Source: Pseudomonadota bacterium
Lineage (GTDB): Bacteria; Desulfobacterota; Desulfovibrionia; Desulfovibrionales; Desulfovibrionaceae
Length of the DNA: 16,450 bases
NCBI GenBank assembly: GCA_023450535.1
Contig: JAEXGX010000014.1
Location: 1-16,450 of the forward strand
Reading direction: 5' to 3'
In this document: one piece after another, positions 15,942 to 16,450 of the stretch
Layout of the letters: each line of letters starts with the position of its first letter
Position numbering within the stretch: position 1 is the stretch's first letter
Translations under genes and position numbers: made by a program
Notes under the pieces: model-generated
What the model saw: only the letters and a program-made list of their open reading frames with translations
Database searches by the model: none
What the model was told of the DNA's origin: nothing

Positions 15942-15998
15942 GAGGGTTTGAAGGTTCTCGCAAAAAAATTTGCCCCCCCGCAAAGGCACAGCTTGCAT

Positions 15999-16043
15999 AA
16001 AAACAAGGCGCGAGAACTCTTTCAGGAGAATTCCCGCGCCTTG
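15999..16043 (-). terminator. Terminator of the AhbD-like gene
   Basis: CAAGGCGCG (16004-16012) pairs with CGCGCCTTG (16035-16043), and the stem continues inward with several more pairs and a few mismatches. On the minus strand five T residues (16003-15999) follow. It starts 20 bases after the stop codon at 16064 and separates this gene from the symporter cassette. Confidence 0.8.
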
Positions 16044-16063
16044 TGTCACAGAGTTTTTTTGGT

Positions 16064-16450
16064 TTATTTTTTCAAGTGTTCCAGCCTCGTCGGCTGATAG
16101 GAACACAAAGGTTCCTGAGCCATGGGGTCGCCGGTCATGGTGTAGGCGCGGGCGCGACAGCCGCCGCAGAATTTATGATATTCGCAAGGGCCGCACTTGC
16201 CCGTATACGCTTCCTGATCGCGGAATTTGAGGAACCAGGGCGTGCTTCGCCACAGTTCGGGAAAGGGGGTTTCGCGTATGTTACCGCAATCCAGATTCAG
16301 GTAGCCGCAGGGTTGCAATTGACCGGTGTGGCTGATGAAACAGAAACCCGTGCCGCCCAGGCAGCCGCGCGTCATGGCGTCCATGCCAAAGGTATCCAGC
16401 GTGACGCTTACGCCTTCCTCACGGGCGCGCTGGCGCATAATGCGGTAGTA
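16064..16450 (-). CDS. ahbD: Radical SAM/SPASM protein, AhbD-like heme b synthase (C-terminal part)
   Basis: The last 128 residues of a protein enter from the right edge and end at TAA 16064. They form a SPASM-type domain for auxiliary iron-sulfur clusters: GCLGGTGFCFISHTGQLQPC, CGNIRETPFPELW, then GKCGPCEYHKFCGGCRARAY and EPLCSYQP. This spacing is that of the AhbC/AhbD/NirJ group. GTGFCFISHTG and the ending fit AhbD best. AhbD turns iron-coproporphyrin III into heme b by two oxidative decarboxylations in the cytoplasm. AhbC, which removes two acetate side chains from didecarboxysiroheme, cannot be excluded without the N-terminal part. Together with the siroheme decarboxylase subunit at 11248-11712 it shows the alternative heme route. 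It has its own terminator, so it is not in the symporter operon. Confidence 0.82.
   Translation of the reverse strand, partial: YYRIMRQRAREEGVSVTLDTFGMDAMTRGCLGGTGFCFISHTGQLQPCGYLNLDCGNIRETPFPELWRSTPWFLKFRDQEAYTGKCGPCEYHKFCGGCRARAYTMTGDPMAQEPLCSYQPTRLEHLKK

Noticed and set aside
15783..16106. Minus-strand frame of 107 codons between the AhbD-like gene and the symporter
   Set aside because: It overlaps the end of the AhbD-like gene and runs through its terminator, with no ribosome-binding site.

Overview
The window is from a Gram-negative, probably anaerobic sulfate reducer of the Desulfovibrio type. The best pointers are an AhbA/AhbB-type siroheme decarboxylase subunit and an AhbD-like radical-SAM protein. 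These belong to the siroheme-dependent heme route of sulfate reducers and archaea. The fairly high G+C content and the signalling gene style also fit. No rRNA, tRNA, CRISPR array, insertion sequence or prophage gene was found.

Left part (1-2845): an amino-acid ABC importer on the minus strand (binding protein, then a permease cut by the window edge, with a terminator-like hairpin between them). It is divergent from a plus-strand pair made of a V4R-domain sensor and a soluble GGDEF diguanylate cyclase. A 7-bp inverted repeat lies in the shared promoter region.

Middle (2876-8502): a YjbQ/UPF0047 protein and an unusual exonuclease VII large-subunit-like protein with a C-terminal membrane anchor (minus), a CDF metal transporter with three tandem C-terminal domains (plus, with a good sigma-70 promoter), then a GT4-type glycosyltransferase and the GTPase ychF (minus). 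The glycosyltransferase ends in a (GA)10 tract whose length would switch its C-terminus, which makes it a phase-variation candidate. The region 8503-9269 has no gene but holds a diverged inverted pair of about 130-bp elements and a strong hairpin.

Right part (9270-16450, all minus): a small envelope operon (FlgO-family protein, tiny lipoprotein, second FlgO-family protein). Next come a siroheme decarboxylase subunit overlapped by a FadR-type GntR regulator, then a three-gene cassette (acidic amino acid symporter, Asp/Glu-type racemase, D-cysteine desulfhydrase/cysteate sulfo-lyase-type PLP enzyme), and finally the end of the AhbD-like gene. The cassette reads as uptake and degradation of an acidic or sulfur-containing amino acid such as cysteate. 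In a sulfite-reducing organism this would deliver sulfite or sulfide plus pyruvate and ammonia. The GntR regulator next to it is the obvious candidate controller. The substrate is inferred, not shown.
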